A stretch of 64,000 bases of DNA from Moesziomyces globuligerus (Eukaryota; Basidiomycota; Ustilaginomycetes; Ustilaginales; Ustilaginaceae): NCBI GenBank assembly GCA_030849465.1, contig JARVLF010000008.1, positions 474,211-538,210 of the forward strand. Direction: 5' to 3'. Numbering within the stretch: the first letter of the stretch is position 1; each line of letters opens with the position of its first letter. The translations under genes and the position numbers were made by a program. This document shows positions 1 through 9,970 of the stretch, piece by piece. Under the pieces are notes generated by a model that saw nothing but the letters and a program-made list of their open reading frames with translations, was not told the origin of the DNA and did no database searches.

Positions 1-221
1 TCGTGTCGTGTCGCGCGTCTGGCGCCATTTCTCACCATGTTAGAGTGGCATGGACGAGCCGTATCCACGACGGGCCCTGAGCGCTTTCGGACGATGAGAT
101 GAACCGGCAACCTGTGTATCACAGGCAACATGTTGAAAGGGAGCACACTGCGGCGTGACTATTGCGAAACGTCTAAAATTACAAGGACACCGTCGACGAC
201 ACCGACAGGCTAGAACACACA

Positions 222-1892
222 TCAAGTGGTGAGCTTGACCGAGAACGCCTGGTTGGGGCCAGCCTCGTTGTAGTTCTGCTTGGTGATGAACGCCTTGGCC
301 TGCGGGTCGCCGAAGACGAGCTTGGCGTAGATCGTACCACCCAGGAAGGGTGCCAAGTCGGTGCGCTCTTTGAACTCGGAGAAGTAGTCTGGCACGCGCA
401 GCGCGCGCACGTTGCGCGCCTGCAGCGGGTTGGGCTCGGCGAGCACCTGCGCCGCTTCGGTCTGCTCGGTCGCGACAAACTCGGAGAGCGACGAGATGGC
501 CTCGATCTGGATCGTCTTGATCTTGGCGGGATGGCCGGTGAAGATGAGGTTCTCCCACAGCTGCGGTCGACGGTCCGCGTCCTCGACGCGCGAGATCGCG
601 TTGGCGATTGCGAGCGGAAGCGGTACGGCCTGGCTCCAGTCTGTCGTCGCGGTTGGCATCTCGAAGCTGTCGTAGCTCGCCGCGGCATGGCGTGCGTTGC
701 CGTCTGCGTCGCTGCCGTTGCTCTCGGCGAGCACGGGGCCGGCGCCGAACGGCTCGTCTCCCATGTGCACGTCGGCGGCGCCCGCCACATCCTTGAGCAG
801 CTCGGGTCGGAAGAGGGGCTCGAGGAATCGGAAGCGTTCGGGACCAATCTTGAGCTTGAGCCCGCGGAAGTGGACGAGCACCGCCTTGTCGTCGGTCGAG
901 CCGCCGGGTTGGCCGTCGTCGCCCGTGATGGAGGCGAGGATGGCTTCGTCGATGCCTTCGGCCTGATTGGCTTCGAACGCTCTGCGCCTCTCCTCGTCCT
1001 CGTCGTCATGCTTCTTGGCACCATCGACAAGCACCGCAGCAATGTCAAAGTTGCCCTCCTCGTCCTCGCCGTCTGCGGCGGAGAGCAGACCGCCGGCGCC
1101 CTTCTTGACGGCGTCGTCGTCGAGCACAAGCCCCTCTTCGACGAGCTGCTTTGCGAGCGAGAACATGGCGCTTCGAAGTGCCGCTTCGTCGTTCTGGCGC
1201 GGCCACGTCGAGGCGGCCTTGCGGGTATATCGGAGCAGCGTCTGGATGGCCTTGACCACGCTCTGGTCGCGACGCAGAAGGTGGGCGAGGTAGAGGATGC
1301 AGTGGCGCGCGCCCACGTCGGTCTTGACGTTGGCGTTGGGCTGCACGACGCACTCTATCACCGGAGTCACGTCGCAGCTTTCGTAGCCGAGGTCGACGAC
1401 GCAAGCATTCATGGTGCCGACGCCGTAGCACGAGAGCAGCGGCTTCTCGGCGATGGTGATGGCGGCCGAGTTGAAGTGTTCAAAGAAGATCTGGGTGAGG
1501 TAGGCGTGGGTGGCGCGCGAGATGGGCAGCGGCAAGCTGACGAGCACGTTTGAGTCGTTGTGCGAGCGACGGATGGGCAAGAGGTGGAAGAGGACGTAGT
1601 TCCACAGCGCGATCATCTGCTGCCAGTCACGCACGTAGCCCTTGCGCATGGGCCAGAAGATGGCGACGTCATCGCCCCTACGCTCGGCCTCGTCGAGGGC
1701 CGATCCGACGAGGTACTGCGAGTAGTCGGGAGGAGATGCGCTCGAGGAGCTCGACGCGGTGGATCGTGCGAGGCCGACGCGGGCTGTTAACGAGATGGAT
1801 GGACGCTTGAGGATTTCGTGGATGCCATAGCCGGCTGTGATGGTGTGCGAGCCGGTGACGATGATCACTGTCCTCGCTTCTCGAGCGCTCAT
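222..1892 (-). CDS. ARP9: Actin-related protein Arp9-like (SWI/SNF and RSC chromatin remodelling subunit)
   Basis: Uninterrupted 556-aa frame opening with ATG (complement of 1890-1892) and ending at 222. The N-terminus VIIVTGSHTITAGYGIHEIL and the middle block (VSLPLPISRATHAYLTQIFF, then AVI/VVDLGYESCDVTPVIECV) follow the actin fold with a divergent nucleotide-binding cleft. The last ~110 residues (NLIFTGHPAKIKTIQIEAI ... FLGGTIYAKLVFGDPQAKAF) match the C-terminal actin subdomain as seen in fungal Arp9. A long acidic, low-complexity insertion (DEEGNFDIAAVL ... HDDEDEERRRAFEAN) interrupts the fold around residues 270-330. In fungi Arp9 pairs with Arp7 or Arp42 and binds the HSA helix of Snf2/Sth1 in SWI/SNF and RSC in the nucleus. 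It is divergently transcribed from PHB2. The actin-related family is clear; the Arp9 subtype is inferred from the C-terminal block and could be another divergent nuclear Arp. Confidence 0.75.
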   Translation of the reverse strand: MSAREARTVIIVTGSHTITAGYGIHEILKRPSISLTARVGLARSTASSSSSASPPDYSQYLVGSALDEAERRGDDVAIFWPMRKGYVRDWQQMIALWNYVLFHLLPIRRSHNDSNVLVSLPLPISRATHAYLTQIFFEHFNSAAITIAEKPLLSCYGVGTMNACVVDLGYESCDVTPVIECVVQPNANVKTDVGARHCILYLAHLLRRDQSVVKAIQTLLRYTRKAASTWPRQNDEAALRSAMFSLAKQLVEEGLVLDDDAVKKGAGGLLSAADGEDEEGNFDIAAVLVDGAKKHDDEDEERRRAFEANQAEGIDEAILASITGDDGQPGGSTDDKAVLVHFRGLKLKIGPERFRFLEPLFRPELLKDVAGAADVHMGDEPFGAGPVLAESNGSDADGNARHAAASYDSFEMPTATTDWSQAVPLPLAIANAISRVEDADRRPQLWENLIFTGHPAKIKTIQIEAISSLSEFVATEQTEAAQVLAEPNPLQARNVRALRVPDYFSEFKERTDLAPFLGGTIYAKLVFGDPQAKAFITKQNYNEAGPNQAFSVKLTT

Positions 1893-2458
1893 GGCTGCCG
1901 GCGAGGGTACGAGGGTTAGGGTCTGTTTGCTGAGCGAGCAGGAGTAGGTTGCGGATGTGGAGCTGTTGCATGCGGGTTGCTGAGGATGGCGAGCGCGAGA
2001 GTGCCTGTGCTCCGACTCGCGTTGGCGACCCTTTCTTCGCGTCGAGCCTCTCGCACGGTAAAATGGTGATCGGACCCTTTGACGCTGTTACGCTTTTCGC
2101 CCACTCGTGGTGCGGCGCAGTGTGCTTCAGTAAGTCGAGAAGGCTTCGCGGCTGAGCCAATCCGCGATGGACGGCACACGGCTCCACTGCACGCTTGGGT
2201 CAAGCCGCTTGGGTCAAGCCGCTTGGGTCAACCCACTTGGGTCAAGCCGCGAGAATTTCTGGGCCGTAAGCCGTGCGCGGCCCAACAGCATCTCAAGCTC
2301 CATCGCATCTCCACTCTTTCGACACCATCGCTCTTGGGCTGCATTTCTTGCGATACATCCTCCCAACCCATCTTCGGCGCGTGTCCAGCGCAGCAGCTCT
2401 CGAGCCTCCCGACTCCAATTCAGCCCGCCGCAGTGGATCTCCACCTGACGACAGCATC
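1893..2458. promoter_or_regulatory. Bidirectional promoter region between ARP9 and PHB2
   Basis: 566 bp separate the two divergent ATGs. No credible reading frame lies here. The notable content is a cluster of four 14-bp repeats at 2193-2248 (listed separately). No convincing TATA box was seen. Confidence 0.5.
2193..2248. repeat. Four tandem 14-bp palindromic repeats in the ARP9/PHB2 promoter
   Basis: Units at 2193-2206, 2207-2220, 2221-2234 and 2235-2248 have the consensus GCTTGGGTCAAGCC. Units 1 and 2 are identical; units 3 and 4 differ at one base each. The core GCTTG-GGT-CAAGC is itself an inverted repeat, so each unit is a dyad that could bind a dimeric factor or form a small hairpin. 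The cluster ends about 210 bp before the PHB2 start and begins about 300 bp before the ARP9 start. Confidence 0.85.
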
Positions 2459-3457
2459 ATGAACCGCGGACCAAGTGGCCCACAGAACATCTTCCGCACG
2501 CTCGAGCGTTTGCGACAGCAAGCTCAGCAGGCATCGCAGCAATTCAACAATGCAGGCAAGTCAGGAGGAAGCACCGGCGGCTCGGGAGGCAGCAGCGGCG
2601 GTGGAGGACGTGGAGGCCCCCCCAACCTCGCCAACATCCTCGGCGGCTCGGCGGGTATCGTTGCGCTCGTCGCGCTCGGTTTCGGCATCAACATGTCGCT
2701 CTTCAACGTCGACGGTGGTCACCGTGCCATCAAGTACTCGCGCTTGTCAGGTATCAAGGACACCATCTTCAACGAAGGTACCCACTTCATGATCCCGTGG
2801 TTCGAAAAGCCCATCGACTACGACGTCCGCGCCAAGCCTCGCAGCATCGCCTCCCTCACCGGAACCAAGGATCTCCAGATGGTCTCGCTCACCTGCCGTG
2901 TCCTCTCCCGTCCACGTGTCGATGCGCTCCCCACCATCTTCCGCGAGCTCGGCGTCGACTACGACGAGCGCGTGCTGCCTTCCATCGTCAATGAGGTGCT
3001 CAAGTCCGTCGTCGCCCAGTTCAACGCCTCCCAGCTCATCACCCAGCGAGAGATGGTCTCGAGGCTCGTGCGCGACAACCTCACCGCACGCGCACAGCGC
3101 TTCAACCTCGTCCTCGACGACGTCTCCATCACCCACGTCTCCTTCTCGCCCGAGTTCACCCACGCCGTCGAGGCCAAGCAGATCGCTCAGCAGGCCGCCC
3201 TGCGCGCCGCCTTCCTCGTCGACCAGGCCATCCAGGAGAAGGCCTCCATCATCGTCAAGGCACAGGGTGAGGCCAAGTCCGCCGAACTCATCGGCGAGGC
3301 CGTCAAGAAGAACAAGGGCTTCCTCAAGCTCCGTAAGCTCGAGGCGGCGCGTGACATCGCCACCATCCTCTCCCAGGCCGGCACCAACAACAAGGTGCTG
3401 CTCGACGCCGACACGCTCCTGCTCAACGTCGCCAACGAGGATCCCAACCACTCTTAG
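2459..3457 (+). CDS. PHB2: Prohibitin-2 (mitochondrial inner membrane ring complex subunit)
   Basis: 332 aa from the ATG at 2459. The same frame is open upstream to 2273, but that opening codon is GTG and MNRGPSGPQNIFRTLERLRQ is the usual prohibitin-2 type start. A Gly/Ser-rich linker is followed by one hydrophobic membrane anchor (GIVALVALGFGINMSLFNVD, about residues 60-80). The SPFH/band-7 domain follows (GGHRAIKYSRLSGIKDTIFN ... PSIVNEVLKSVVAQFNASQL), then the C-terminal coiled coil (IAQQAALRAAFLVDQAIQEK). Prohibitin-2 assembles with Phb1 into large inner-membrane rings that stabilise newly made respiratory subunits and act with m-AAA protease. The length is slightly above the yeast protein because of the Gly-rich N-terminal segment. 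No intron is needed. Confidence 0.95.
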   Translation: MNRGPSGPQNIFRTLERLRQQAQQASQQFNNAGKSGGSTGGSGGSSGGGGRGGPPNLANILGGSAGIVALVALGFGINMSLFNVDGGHRAIKYSRLSGIKDTIFNEGTHFMIPWFEKPIDYDVRAKPRSIASLTGTKDLQMVSLTCRVLSRPRVDALPTIFRELGVDYDERVLPSIVNEVLKSVVAQFNASQLITQREMVSRLVRDNLTARAQRFNLVLDDVSITHVSFSPEFTHAVEAKQIAQQAALRAAFLVDQAIQEKASIIVKAQGEAKSAELIGEAVKKNKGFLKLRKLEAARDIATILSQAGTNNKVLLDADTLLLNVANEDPNHS

Positions 3458-4121
3458 TCGCCTGCATACCCAACCGCCCTCGGCTCTTGGTTCCCCCCAA
3501 GTGTGTTGCATGCGCTGGAGCTCGTTTTGTTTGTATTCTATGCCTGTTCACCAGCGTGCCCTTGCATCGTTCCGCTCCCGTCCAATCCCAACACATCGCT
3601 CATCACCTCCGCGCGTGTCTCCTTTGCCGTCTGGGAACAACGCAGCGTGGCCTGCCTTTTTCCGCACACGCCCGCAAGTGGTGCTTTGGCGCGCACCCAA
3701 CGAACCTCCAGCGCAGACAGTCTCACCATTTTATCCATGTTGATCTCATCAACAGCCCTTACACGCGAACACGCACACAAGGTGTATCCGACAACAAAGG
3801 GGAACGACCGCTCTGTGCGAGACGGCCGCTCTGCCTTCAACGGCAATTTTGTAAATTTTGGTGGGAGATGAGTAGGTCACAAGATTAGCTCCCCTCATCC
3901 CAAGTCGCTTCCTCGTCGCCACCATGACGGTGGACGGGCGAGGCTTCGAATGGAACTGGGTGTAAGCGTGCGTAAGTGCTTTGTGGGATGCAAGCAACCT
4001 AGAAAGATTCATCGAGCCCGGTCGAGTAGACGAAGACGCCACCCTCATCGTCGGCCACGCTCTAGGAGGGCGGGCGACGACAGAGGCGGCGGCGCTTCAC
4101 GTCCAAGACATGGTGAGCCGC
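3458..4121. other. Convergent intergenic region, PHB2 to RPL10A
   Basis: 664 bp containing the 3' ends of two convergent genes. Only short overlapping frames without recognisable domains are present. No repeat or RNA gene was seen. Confidence 0.5.
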
Positions 4122-4906
4122 TTAGAAGAGACGGTAGACCTTGCCCATGGTGGACTTGACGTGAAGCGACTTGATGTTCTGCCACTGCTTCTTGAGGAGC
4201 GAGATGAGGAAGTTGATGGCAAGCATGACGTTGGCGAGGAGCTGGTCGTCGGTCATCTGGACGTGGCCGATGGCGACGCCGAGGCAGAGGACCTTCTTGA
4301 GCTGGAACTTGATGGTGCTCTTGACCTCGGTGACCTTCTTCTCGAGGTCGTCGTTGTGCGAGACGGGGGTGGGGAACTTGCCGGCCTTGGAGAGACCGGG
4401 GCCCAACAGACGAGGGATCTGCTTGATGAGGGCCTCGGAGGCGAGGAAGGCGTCGTACTTCTTGGCGAGCTTCTTGACGAGCTTCTTGTTCTTGTTGAGC
4501 TTCTTCAAGTCCTCGACGGTCATGAACTCGAGGTTGATGAGCTTGGCACGGTCGACGTCGGCGGCGTCGGCCAGAATGCACATGCTCATGCGGGGACGGG
4601 GAACATGGGGAAGCTTGACGGTACCCGAGAAACGCTTGTCACGCTGGGGGTCGTAGTTCTTGAGGCCGATCTGGAGCTCGACGGTCTCGTTGAAGTTTCG
4701 GCGCTTGTCCTCCGAAGCCTTGATCAGCTCCTTGAGGGTGTTACGCACGCTGGACACCTGGATCTTGCTCACTGCGAGATGGAACGACGATGACAAGGGA
4801 TTGCATCAAAGAGAGGTCAGCTCTCAGTCCTTTGCTGCATCGTAGCGAATGTCGAGCATCATCCTAGGCGTGGATGCGACGGCGATTGAGGCATGTGCTA
4901 CTTACT
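4122..4906 (-). CDS. RPL10A: 60S ribosomal protein uL1 (L10a/L1), start codon split by an intron
   Basis: The main exon (4122-4771) encodes a uL1 protein that begins [20 protein letters not shown] and ends [10 protein letters not shown], closely following yeast Rpl1 (MSKI... start, 217 aa). The continuous frame would add eight unrelated residues from an ATG at 4796. Directly before SKIQ there is a CAG acceptor (4774-4772). A perfect GTAAGT donor lies at 4905-4900, and the base before it (4906) is A. Joining gives A|TG followed by SKIQ, so the start codon spans a 134-bp intron (4772-4905) and the product is 216 aa. The intron contains CTGAC, a plausible branch site. No ATG occurs in the last bases of exon 1. 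uL1 forms the L1 stalk of the large subunit near the E site. Family certain; splice model strongly supported by the sequence but not by transcripts. Confidence 0.95.
4772..4905 (-). other. Intron inside the start codon of RPL10A
   Basis: GT-AG intron of 134 bp on the minus strand, with donor GTAAGT at 4905-4900 and acceptor CAG at 4774-4772. Removal joins A (4906) to TG (4771-4770). Confidence 0.8.
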
Positions 4907-5459
4907 CTTGACGTTGTCTTTGATGGGACTGGTAAGGTGAGAAGGAGGAGCTGGGCGGGTTACCTCCGTCCAAGGCCCGCCGCTCTCTGCCTGCCTCTTT
5001 GCAATTCTGGCGCGCTCGCCTGGCCTGCGCAGGAAATTTCCTCACTCCTGGCGGACCACGGTCTTGGAACGGCGGATCCGAAAAAACTTGCTGCGGCAAT
5101 ACTGCGATGCTTCCAAGTCTCGCACGAGTAACAGGAAAAATGTCGAACCACAGCAAAGACACAGCCATTTGATATGTTGAAGCGACATCGGTGATGTACA
5201 ACATCGAAGCAGATGAAATCGGGGTGGGCCTGTCTCGGATGGGAAGATTTCGAGCTCATCAGAGCACAGAGACGGGGCGCAGAAGCGATGTCGACCGTGC
5301 GGCCTCGTCGACGAAATCACTTTGGCCCGGCCACTCTTGAAGCTGCCGCCTCGACATCATCATTCGACTCCGCCGCGCCATCCTCGAGAGTCTCGCTATC
5401 TTTGTTCCCATCGACCTAGCCTACGGACCTAGCCCACGAGCCTGAGCTCAACATCAACC
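4907..5459. promoter_or_regulatory. Divergent promoter region, RPL10A and nucleoporin gene
   Basis: 553 bp between the exon-1 end of RPL10A (5' UTR included on this side) and the ATG of the nucleoporin. No gene is seen inside. Short pyrimidine-rich and CCTAGC-type stretches lie just before 5460. Confidence 0.4.
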
Positions 5460-7580
5460 ATGAAGCGTCAAGCGGAGAAGCAAATGCGCAGAGAGGACGG
5501 CGACGAAGGATCCGACGACGACTCGCCGTCTTCTCAGACATCCATGCCAGCTACCCCGGCGGCAGGACGAGTCATTCGCGGTCTTCCCAAGCGTAAGGGA
5601 ACTCCTGGAACTCCAGGAGCTCCCGTGGCCGGCGCTTCTCCTTTCGGCGCTGCCCCATCCTCGTCTCCCTTCGGCGCCCCCGCTGGCTCCAACCCCTTCG
5701 CAAGCCTGGGTGGAGGCTCCGGCTTCGGCCAGGCGGCTCCCTCGTCGAACGCGGCTCCAGCTACATCGGCACCAGCGCCAACATTCAGCTTTGGAGCATC
5801 TACCAGCTCGAACGCCGCCGCCACCACCGCCGCACAACCACCAGCAAAGGCTAATCCATTCGGCGGCTTCTCTGGCTTCGGCGCGGCCAAGCCCGCCGCC
5901 GCCCCCGCAAGTGCATCGCCTGCGACTCCAACGCCGACTTCAGCGCCAAGCTTCTCATTCTCATCGTCCGCCGCCTCCTCTTCCGCCTCCCCTTCATCAC
6001 CGGCGGCTCCCGCCTCGACCGCGCCTACCAAGACTTCGAGCTTCGTTGCCGGCATCGTCAGCGGGTCGTCCTCGTCTCCTGCTGCCTCATCATCAACCCC
6101 ATCTGCCAATGGCGCTTCTGCCTCCGACTCGTCTACCGCCAAGCAGAAGCTCCGAGCTCTTCGCGGTCTGAATCTCTCTTTCCAGACGACTCTGGCCCTA
6201 AAGATCAAAGAGCAACTGGACGCCGATCCCTTCGCTGACCTTACTGGCCTCGTCGACTCTTTCAAGGCCCAGTACCGAAAGCATCGGGATGCTGCGGACA
6301 AGCAGCCTTCCTCGAGCCTATCAGCTGGCGCTGCTTCATTCCAACCATCTAGCAATGGCTCTTCTTCGACTGCAGCTGCACCCTCACCTTCCTCTGCTTC
6401 CTCGTCCTCCCTGCCCACCTTCAGTTTCGGCAAGCCCGCAGAACCACCGAAACCGACGACTTCGGCTCCCGCTCCTGCTAGCACGCCTTCATTCTCTTTC
6501 GGCTCGAGCAGCGCCGCCACCAAGCCCGCTACCGCCGGCTTCTCCTTCTCGCCATTGTCGTCTTCGACCGCCCCCAAGCCGTCGGGTAGCGCACCTTCGG
6601 CATTCTCCTTCGGATCCTCGCTTTCATCGACCAAGCCGGCAGCCGTAGCGGTAAAGGATGACGATGATGGCGACGAAGACGCCCAAGATGATGACGACAA
6701 TGAGCGAGATGACGAAGAAGAGGAAGATCAGGACGAAGACGACGACGATGACGACGAAGATGAGGAGGACGAGATTGATCTTGACGAGGAAGATGACGAC
6801 GAAGACGGCGGCGAGGAGGATGAGGACGATGACGACGACGAAGTGGTCGAGACCGGATCTAAATTGGCGAATACTCCAGCATCAGCTTCCAGCGTCAAGC
6901 CGCCCTCGTTCTCCCTCCCGACGGGCGGATTCTCGTTCGGCGGCAAGCCGCTCAGCGCGGCGTCATCGGAGGAGGACAAGGGCAAGGCAGATGCGGTACG
7001 TAAGATGCCTGGCGCACCAAAGCTTGACCTCCCCACTGGCTCCGGCGGCTTCTCGTTCGGCGGCAAGCCCGTCGATTTCGGCAGCAGCAGCAAGCCCAAG
7101 GAGTCGGCGCCTCCTGCGACATCTGCAGCGCCTTCCTTCTCGTTTGGCAAAGCTGCAGATCCCTCGGCTTCCACGGCTCCAGCTTCCAAGGCCGCGCCTA
7201 CCTTTTCGTTCGGTAGTGCTATCTCATCAAGTTCGGGCAAGGAGTCTGCCCCCGCATTTGGCGGATTTGGATCTTCGTCCACGACCTCCTCGACAGCTTC
7301 GTCGACGAGCACACCCGCGTTCTCGTTCGGCGCAGCGGCAGGTAGCAAGCCATCGGGCGGTGCATTCGGATCGTCGACGTTCGGCTCTTCACCCTCGACG
7401 AGTGCAGCACCCACATTCTCGTTCGGCGCCTCGTCTTCACCAGGCAGCTCGAGCAACTTTGCCAACCTCTCGGCCACCACCGCCTCCAAACCAGGCGCCT
7501 TCTCCTTTGGCTCCCAGGCGATCAAGTTTGGCGACGCCAACAACGACGCCTCGAAGAACAAGGACGAGAAGGACAAGTAA
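5460..7580 (+). CDS. NUP2: Nup2/Nup50-type FG-repeat nucleoporin
   Basis: 706 aa. The first residues (MKRQAEKQMRREDGDEGSDD) match the Nup2/Nup50 importin-alpha-binding N-terminus. A conserved short domain LNLSFQTTLALKIKEQ...DADPFADLTGLVDSF (about residues 235-275) corresponds to the Nup50/Nup2 family segment that ends in an NPF/YxDLT-like motif. The rest is Ser/Ala/Pro-rich with many FSFG repeats spread along the protein. A strongly acidic Asp/Glu run (about residues 400-465, nt 6655-6845) splits the FG region in two. The protein ends shortly after an FSFGSQAIKFGD segment. No Ran-binding (RanBP1-like) domain, such as yeast Nup2 has at its C-terminus, is visible. Role: mobile nuclear-basket nucleoporin that helps release cargo from importin-alpha. 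A downstream exon carrying a Ran-binding domain is unlikely because the next gene converges 155 bp away. Confidence 0.8.
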   Translation: MKRQAEKQMRREDGDEGSDDDSPSSQTSMPATPAAGRVIRGLPKRKGTPGTPGAPVAGASPFGAAPSSSPFGAPAGSNPFASLGGGSGFGQAAPSSNAAPATSAPAPTFSFGASTSSNAAATTAAQPPAKANPFGGFSGFGAAKPAAAPASASPATPTPTSAPSFSFSSSAASSSASPSSPAAPASTAPTKTSSFVAGIVSGSSSSPAASSSTPSANGASASDSSTAKQKLRALRGLNLSFQTTLALKIKEQLDADPFADLTGLVDSFKAQYRKHRDAADKQPSSSLSAGAASFQPSSNGSSSTAAAPSPSSASSSSLPTFSFGKPAEPPKPTTSAPAPASTPSFSFGSSSAATKPATAGFSFSPLSSSTAPKPSGSAPSAFSFGSSLSSTKPAAVAVKDDDDGDEDAQDDDDNERDDEEEEDQDEDDDDDDEDEEDEIDLDEEDDDEDGGEEDEDDDDDEVVETGSKLANTPASASSVKPPSFSLPTGGFSFGGKPLSAASSEEDKGKADAVRKMPGAPKLDLPTGSGGFSFGGKPVDFGSSSKPKESAPPATSAAPSFSFGKAADPSASTAPASKAAPTFSFGSAISSSSGKESAPAFGGFGSSSTTSSTASSTSTPAFSFGAAAGSKPSGGAFGSSTFGSSPSTSAAPTFSFGASSSPGSSSNFANLSATTASKPGAFSFGSQAIKFGDANNDASKNKDEKDK

Positions 7581-7735
7581 GGGGTGCCACAACTTTCAAT
7601 CTCACGTCGACTTTCAACTCGCGACGGTCGTCCTGGGGAGATAATGTAGTTTCTTATGCTGCCATGAGACCGGACTGGCCGTGCGTGGCATTGGGGGGTA
7701 TGAGAAATGAGTGCAAGCTGCGTCGTTTGGCGAGA

Positions 7736-9505
7736 TCAGACCTTGAGGGCACGGACCGAGTTCCCCGCTGCAAGAGCGATCCAGTCCGAGTCGTGAGGTG
7801 CAAATCCAGAAGAGGAGCCGCCACCGCTGCCGGCGGTGAACTCGTTCCACTCTTGCACGACGCTCTTGCTGCCACTGGAGCCAGCTCCAGCTCCGAACCC
7901 TCCGACGCCAGGAGGGAGGCCGCCACCACCGGCGCGGAGCCAGGAGACATTGTTGACCATCTCCTGATTCGGCGTCGTGTAAGCGAGGAAGGGGATCTCT
8001 GCGCCGATGCCGATGCTTCCTGCAAGACTCGCGGTGGGCGCAGGACTGACGGTGCCGCCGAAGGAAGAAGTCGAGTGCGAGTAGCCGATCGAGCCGGGCG
8101 CAGGTGATGGTGCATGGCCGTTTCTGCTGCGCCTGCCCTGCGCCGATGCTGTGCGCAGCGTGGTCGACGCCAGGTCGTACACAAGCACCTGCGCATCGTC
8201 GGCAGCCGAGCAGACCATGCCTTTGCTAGGACCGAGCACACCGGCGCCGACCGACGGCGGCCCCCACGCAATGGCATTGACTGCCGCCGAGTGGCCGCGC
8301 AGCTCGAGGATGGGCGATCCGGGCGCGCGGACGTCCAAGATCTGGACGGAATCGGACTCGAGATGGAAGGTGGCGAGGTAGTTGGCATCCCACGGGTTGA
8401 AGGCGATGCGAAGGAGAGGAGCGGCAGGCACGCTGCGTGTGGATGTTGCTCTGGACGATGTGGACATGCTTGTGCCCGGACGCGATTCGGTGGCGCCGGG
8501 CGCGGTGCCGGTTTCGTAGATGATGGTCGAGTGTTCCAAGCTGCGGAGGTCGAAGACGCGTACGCTTCCGTCGGCACCTACGCTGGCAAAGACATCGGCG
8601 GAACCGGGGCACCAATCGACGTCGTAGACTTCGCGGTCATGCGCAATGAGCTGGGTCAAGGCGGTGCGCGTGGGAAGATCCCAGATGGTGCAAGTTGTGT
8701 CGATGCTGGACGTGACAACGAGGTTGGGAGAAGGCGTGTTCCACGAGAAGGAGGTGAGCGGAGCTGGCGGGCTCTTGGTGTTCTTGGAGTGCGCCAAGAC
8801 GCTCTTCTCGCGAAGAGCAAAGGGCAATTGCGATGTGTCTCCTTTCGATGCACCGGCAGTATTGCCACCGACGTAGCCGGCTTGGTAGGGGTCGGCGTAT
8901 TCGTTGCGATGGATCTCCCATATGCGCAAGCAATCTGCTGTGCTTGCGAGCAGCTCCCTATCTGGATAGTGATCAGGGCCTTCGGCGCCTTCGGACGAGA
9001 GGGAGGAGCGCACCTTGGCACCCCAGCTGCCGCGCTTTGCCAGCTTGGTGGTGGGGGAAGCGTAGCCTCGGTCGCCCGAGCCAGACTCTGTGTCGAGCGA
9101 GGCATCTCTTCTTTCGCTGGAAGAGCCATCGAAGAGGGTGGAGGGCTGGAAGCCGAGTTTTGTGGGCGGATATGGATGGGAAGCGTCGGCCAAGAGGGTG
9201 AGGGAGGAAGAGTCGCGTGGATGAAAGCCGAGGATCTGGATGCGGTTGGTATATTGCTCGACGAAGGAGCCCACGGCTATTCTGGCGCTATCTGGAGGAC
9301 CTGGTGTGCTTGAGGCAGGCGGACCTGCGAACTCGTCATGGCGTCCCAGGGGCGATGGGGAAGGAGGGACGTATCTTGCGGAGCCGGATGGATTGCGCAG
9401 ATGCTGTGGGGAGGAAGAGGAGGAGGAGGAAGAAGCGGACGGATGATTCGACCATGCCAGCGCAAAGACAGGCCAAGGCGCCTTGTATTCGGCTGTCGGA
9501 GGCAT
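7736..9505 (-). CDS. WD40-repeat protein of the DCAF7/WDR68 (TTG1, AN11) family
   Basis: 589 aa, ATG at the complement of 9503-9505. The conserved blocks are diagnostic of DCAF7/WDR68: [74 protein letters not shown] and [14 protein letters not shown], ending in [18 protein letters not shown]. Animal and plant members are about 340 aa. Here the extra length is Ser/Gly/Pro-rich loops: residues 20-70, around 130-170, a Ser-rich insertion within the repeat after IIYETG, and a long insertion before the last repeat. The family forms a beta-propeller scaffold that binds DYRK/HIPK kinases and CUL4-DDB1; the fungal role is not established. It converges with the nucleoporin gene and diverges from the Med1-like gene. 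Confidence 0.85.
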   Translation of the reverse strand: MPPTAEYKAPWPVFALAWSNHPSASSSSSSSSPQHLRNPSGSARYVPPSPSPLGRHDEFAGPPASSTPGPPDSARIAVGSFVEQYTNRIQILGFHPRDSSSLTLLADASHPYPPTKLGFQPSTLFDGSSSERRDASLDTESGSGDRGYASPTTKLAKRGSWGAKVRSSLSSEGAEGPDHYPDRELLASTADCLRIWEIHRNEYADPYQAGYVGGNTAGASKGDTSQLPFALREKSVLAHSKNTKSPPAPLTSFSWNTPSPNLVVTSSIDTTCTIWDLPTRTALTQLIAHDREVYDVDWCPGSADVFASVGADGSVRVFDLRSLEHSTIIYETGTAPGATESRPGTSMSTSSRATSTRSVPAAPLLRIAFNPWDANYLATFHLESDSVQILDVRAPGSPILELRGHSAAVNAIAWGPPSVGAGVLGPSKGMVCSAADDAQVLVYDLASTTLRTASAQGRRSRNGHAPSPAPGSIGYSHSTSSFGGTVSPAPTASLAGSIGIGAEIPFLAYTTPNQEMVNNVSWLRAGGGGLPPGVGGFGAGAGSSGSKSVVQEWNEFTAGSGGGSSSGFAPHDSDWIALAAGNSVRALKV

Positions 9506-9970
9506 GCCGATGGCGGTGAGCGCGGCCGCGTGCCAGACGAAGCTGTCGGAGCGATGGAGGCGTCACAGCAAGACCGACAATCGACCGCGAAGGAGGCGGC
9601 GGACGTTCCGAAAGGATGCGAGTCCAAGCTGCTGATGCGCGGCGAGCAATCCGACGGGGCTCGAGTGCGTCGTGATGTGATTGGCAAGCGGCGAAGAGGA
9701 TCGTTGTGACGAGTTAGGTGGTCAGCAGATGGCTATCGGCCACCGGGACCTTTCTACGCGTGTTGGTCTCGTGAAGGCGTCTCGACACTCGAACCCGCAC
9801 GGACGTGAGATCGCGATTTTGCAGCTGGAGCCGGCGCTCTCGCCCTCGAGCTCGAGCTCGGAAGTTGGAGCGAATTCCGAAGAAAGCGGCCGGTTTTCGA
9901 AAGACTTGTTCTGTCGCTGCCTTTCCTCCGAGCAAGTAGACCACTTGCTCTCACCCTGGGACCCCAGAAG
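9506..9970. promoter_or_regulatory. Divergent promoter region, WD40 gene and Med1-like gene
   Basis: 465 bp between two divergent start codons. No convincing gene or RNA. A CTCGAGCTCGAGCTCG-type dinucleotide-like patch lies at about 9840-9860. Confidence 0.4.

Noticed and set aside
531..1553. 340-codon plus-strand frame opposite ARP9
   Set aside because: Antisense shadow with no domain; the minus strand carries the conserved actin-like protein.
2747..3511. 254-codon minus-strand frame over PHB2
   Set aside because: Antisense shadow of a highly conserved prohibitin.
5534..6700. 388-codon minus-strand frame opposite the nucleoporin
   Set aside because: Low-complexity antisense translation of FG/Ala-rich coding sequence.
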